In this document: positions 61,979 to 64,000 of the stretch, piece after piece | Numbering within the stretch: the stretch's first letter is position 1 | How the letters are laid out: each line of letters begins with the position of its first letter | DNA from: Crocodylus rhombifer | Taxonomy: Eukaryota; Chordata; Crocodylia; Crocodylidae | Length of the DNA: 64,000 nt | Direction: 5' to 3' | Assembly: GCA_038503035.1 (NCBI GenBank) | Contig: JAVSML010001012.1 | Location: 186,001-250,000 of the forward strand | Made by a program: the position numbers and the translations under genes | The notes under the pieces: model-generated | Databases searched by the model: none | What the model saw: the letters and a program-made list of their open reading frames with translations, nothing else | What the model was told of the DNA's origin: nothing

Positions 61979-63675
61979 GTGTTTATCCCTACGATGATGT
62001 CTCCAGTTAATCTGCTAATCACGTGTAGCTTCACTTTTGTTGTGTCAGGTGACGTGCCATCCCCATCAGTCCTGACAACTGGAAATACCTTCCTGGATGT
62101 GATGAGCCTACTGCCGAATGTCTTGAACAAGAGGGCGACAACACCGGGGTTAATAGTACCAAGTACCGGCTGTGTTTCCCAGAACCTGTTGGTGGTAACG
62201 GGTTGCATTTGATGCTTTTGGTCGCTCATCCCAGCTGCTCCGTGCAGAACTGTAAACATCTTTTTGCTCGCAGCACCTGTGCCGTCCCGAGACCGAGCAT
62301 CATGGAGCAACGACGGGTAATAACTACCCTGTCTCCCGCGCATGCCAAGCGAGACTGGCCATACATTTGGACAGGTTCTCCACAGCTGACCCCGCCTAAT
62401 CATGTAACTTGCCATACTAACTTAAGTGCCATGTTAACGGCCTTTAACTTTGATCTGAAAACCCTGAATAGTAGCAATCCATTCGGAGACCTCATAACGG
62501 CAGTTCAGTTCTTAGTACAGGAAGGAAAAGGAAGGGGGCCACAAGGTAACAATCCCATCTTCCAATGCGCTTATCTGTTGGGAGCTAGAGCCCTGCTGTC
62601 GGCCCTACGGGGCCTAAGGGTATTTTGTAATCAGACGCGGGACTGATCTGCTACCGCATTTGGGATTTCTACGGGTGCTGTTAAACCCATATTAAGAATT
62701 AACTCCATATGTTGTCACGGGGCAAGTTTAGCTACATGTAATCATGCCTGCCTTTCTCAGTCGGGTTATAAGCCAGCGGCTAACATATATCTGACCCTCT
62801 CTGTGTACAACCTTGTCCGTGGACACAGAATAGGTTATGGAGGTTTAACGACTTCCTCTTTAGTATGTCCCAAGACTCCCAGACAGGACACAACATCCTT
62901 ATTAGCACCTGGCTGGCTCTGGTTAAATTTAAATCGCTCCACTGTATCGCGTTCGCCCCCTCAGGAAACAGACACGTCTTATACCTTAGTTTCGGCCTAT
63001 ATATGGAACCCTGATTTCACTTTGAGCAATTACACTCACTCCCCCCAGGTTAAACATTCCCTTATGTTGGATCCTGATAAGGACAGAGCTTGGAACCTAA
63101 TGACACATCGAGACAGAGTAGCAGTGTATTTTCCCTATTTTGGCTCCTTACACACCATGAGCCGCATTGTCCTTCTGACGGAAGTGGTAGAAAAGTTGGC
63201 TAACATGACCCAGCTTGGTTTCGAGGAAACCCAAAAGGCTATAAGAGAGACCCAAGCCGCAGTGTACTATAACCATCTCGGCTTGGACTACCTCCTGGCG
63301 AAGGAGGGCGGGCTGTGCTCAGCCCTTGGGAACAGTACACACTGCTGCTTAAGCTTCAGTTTGTCTTCTTTTTCCCTTGACCATGTCATCCAAGGTATCG
63401 AGGACGCAAAGTCTCTGATAGAAAAATCCAAGCTAAAAGAACAGTCCTGGCACAATTGGGGAATGTCATGGCTGAATTGGCTAGGTCTTGGCAGGCTGAA
63501 ACAAGCGCTCATAGGAATTGTATTATTTGCTGTAGGAATAAGCATCAGTTTGTGTTTGTTTTGTGCTTTGTTCAATTGGTTAAAAAAGAAAGTGATGAAT
63601 TTGTCTGCCTTTGTATATACCCAGTTGCCCCAGAATGCTACTGAAATCGAAGACGAGGACAACGGCTTGTTGTAG
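61979..63675 (+). pseudogene. env: env (surface and transmembrane subunits), near-complete frame with two breaks
   Basis: Env is the virion glycoprotein precursor. A hydrophobic leader follows ATGATG at 61,994 in frame 2. The remainder lies in frame 1, open from 62,053 after a TGA at 62,050-62,052, so one small frame change near 62,045-62,060 separates leader and surface subunit. Frame 1 then runs to the TAG at 63,673-63,675 with a single internal stop, TGA at 62,644-62,646. The surface part has several Cys and N-glycosylation sites (for example NQT near 62,630). The transmembrane part has an amphipathic helix, an LDYLLAKEGG-type segment followed by CX8CC (Cys codons 63,316, 63,343, 63,346), a membrane anchor about 63,505-63,575, and a short acidic tail. 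The segment before CX8CC resembles gammaretroviral-type transmembrane proteins. No clear RXXR furin site is seen; HRDR near 63,105-63,116 may be a decayed one. Confidence 0.9.
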
Positions 63676-63686
63676 TTGAGTGCTTG

Positions 63687-63700
63687 ACAGCAAGGGGGCA
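63687..63700 (+). other. Polypurine tract
   Basis: ACAGCAAGGGGGCA lies directly before the TGT of the 3' LTR and after the env stop, as required for plus-strand priming. It is short and interrupted by pyrimidines. Confidence 0.75.
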
Positions 63701-64000
63701 TGTCACGCTCTGGCTGGGCTCTGCCAGCTTTGCCCAGCAACAGGTGCTTCTCCACACAATCCGGAAAGCCCCTAATTGAATTGCTACATGGCCCTTGGCC
63801 AAGTGCTGGGGAAACCCTGTCCCCTGTGGAAAATCCCTGCGGCTATTTTTGGCATGGAAATGTGGCTAATCGGGGCTTGAAATTGTGTTTGTCATCTGGC
63901 CTATAAAAGTTAGGGTTGAGCTTCCGCCCAGGGAGAGACCAGAGCGTTTATTGCTTGGTGGGCAGGCCTGGCCAGCTTCCCACGGTTTCTCCTGCCTTCG
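63701..64000 (+). repeat. 3' long terminal repeat, cut by the window end
   Basis: This repeats the first 300 bp of the 5' LTR with about 94 percent identity by eye. It lacks 8 bases present at about 57,424-57,432 of the 5' LTR and has 2 extra bases near 63,889. The TATA box is preserved. R/U5 and the target duplication lie beyond the window. Confidence 0.95.

Larger units (their letters stand above)
57378..64000 (+). mobile_element. Endogenous retrovirus, LTR-gag-pro-pol-env-LTR, degenerate, runs off the window end
   Basis: The order is 5' LTR (57,378-57,977), primer-binding site, gag, frameshift signal, pro-pol, env splice acceptor, env, polypurine tract and the first 300 bp of the 3' LTR (from 63,701). 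The LTR begins TGT and the 5' copy ends ACA. From 5' LTR to 3' LTR start is 6.3 kb, short for a retrovirus, because pol is reduced. Over about 290 comparable positions the two LTRs differ, counted by eye, at roughly 15-18 bases, mostly transitions, plus an 8-base gap and a 2-base gap; this is about 6 percent and indicates an old insertion. The provirus lies in sense orientation inside the TIAM1 intron. The target-site duplication cannot be tested because the 3' LTR end is missing. Relationship to known genera is unclear: gamma-like env, -1 frameshift, serine primer. Confidence 0.95.

Noticed and set aside
1..64000. CRISPR arrays, operons, ribosome-binding sites or other prokaryotic features
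   Set aside because: The sequence is vertebrate nuclear DNA; no regularly spaced repeats or compact gene order is present.

Overview
The window is vertebrate nuclear DNA from a sauropsid, most likely a crocodilian. Reasons: it is AT-rich and intron-like with almost no coding sequence; it carries CR1 LINE 3' ends, CORE/MIR-type SINEs and many short hAT-like and other inverted-repeat DNA elements; and the one host coding block reads as the N-terminus of TIAM1, a Rac-specific guanine nucleotide exchange factor. No bacterial or organellar features are present. The species call is inference from repeat style, not from a database search.

Layout. From 1 to 47,760 the sequence is non-coding, probably 5'-UTR intron or upstream flank of TIAM1. 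It is built from AT-rich unique DNA interrupted by transposable elements. Three hAT-type elements are framed by perfect 8-bp target duplications (1,344-1,518; 26,470-26,655; 36,265-37,810). A fold-back element lies at 2,798-3,542, several MITE-like elements and a three-copy degenerate DNA-transposon family are scattered through, and GC-rich transposon cores cluster at 9.4-10.4, 28.9-30.0 and 36-40 kb. A 5'-truncated CR1 LINE (44,730-46,450, minus strand) has split an older MIR-type SINE. Two tRNA-like SINE heads lie next to CR1 tails near 41.7 and 44.0 kb. The single host exon is 47,761-48,740, encoding residues 1-323 of TIAM1 on the + strand, with good splice sites at both ends. The next TIAM1 exon is not reached, so everything after 48,740 is intron.

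From 57,378 to past the window end is a broken endogenous retrovirus in the same orientation as TIAM1. It has a 600-bp 5' LTR, a primer-binding site fully complementary to the 3' end of tRNA-Ser(GCU), degenerate gag, pro-pol and env, a polypurine tract, and the first 300 bp of the 3' LTR. Its most informative features are a textbook -1 frameshift signal (AAAAAAC, 7-nt spacer, 7-bp hairpin) at the gag/pol junction, an env splice acceptor, a transmembrane subunit with a CX8CC disulfide-loop motif, and an env frame interrupted by only one frame change and one stop. Gag, protease, reverse transcriptase and integrase carry stops, frame changes, lost key residues and an apparent internal deletion, so the copy cannot encode a working virus.

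Only TIAM1 is a functional host gene here. The provirus is the most unusual object in the window, because it combines a serine-tRNA primer, a -1 frameshift, a gamma-like env and almost no leader before gag.
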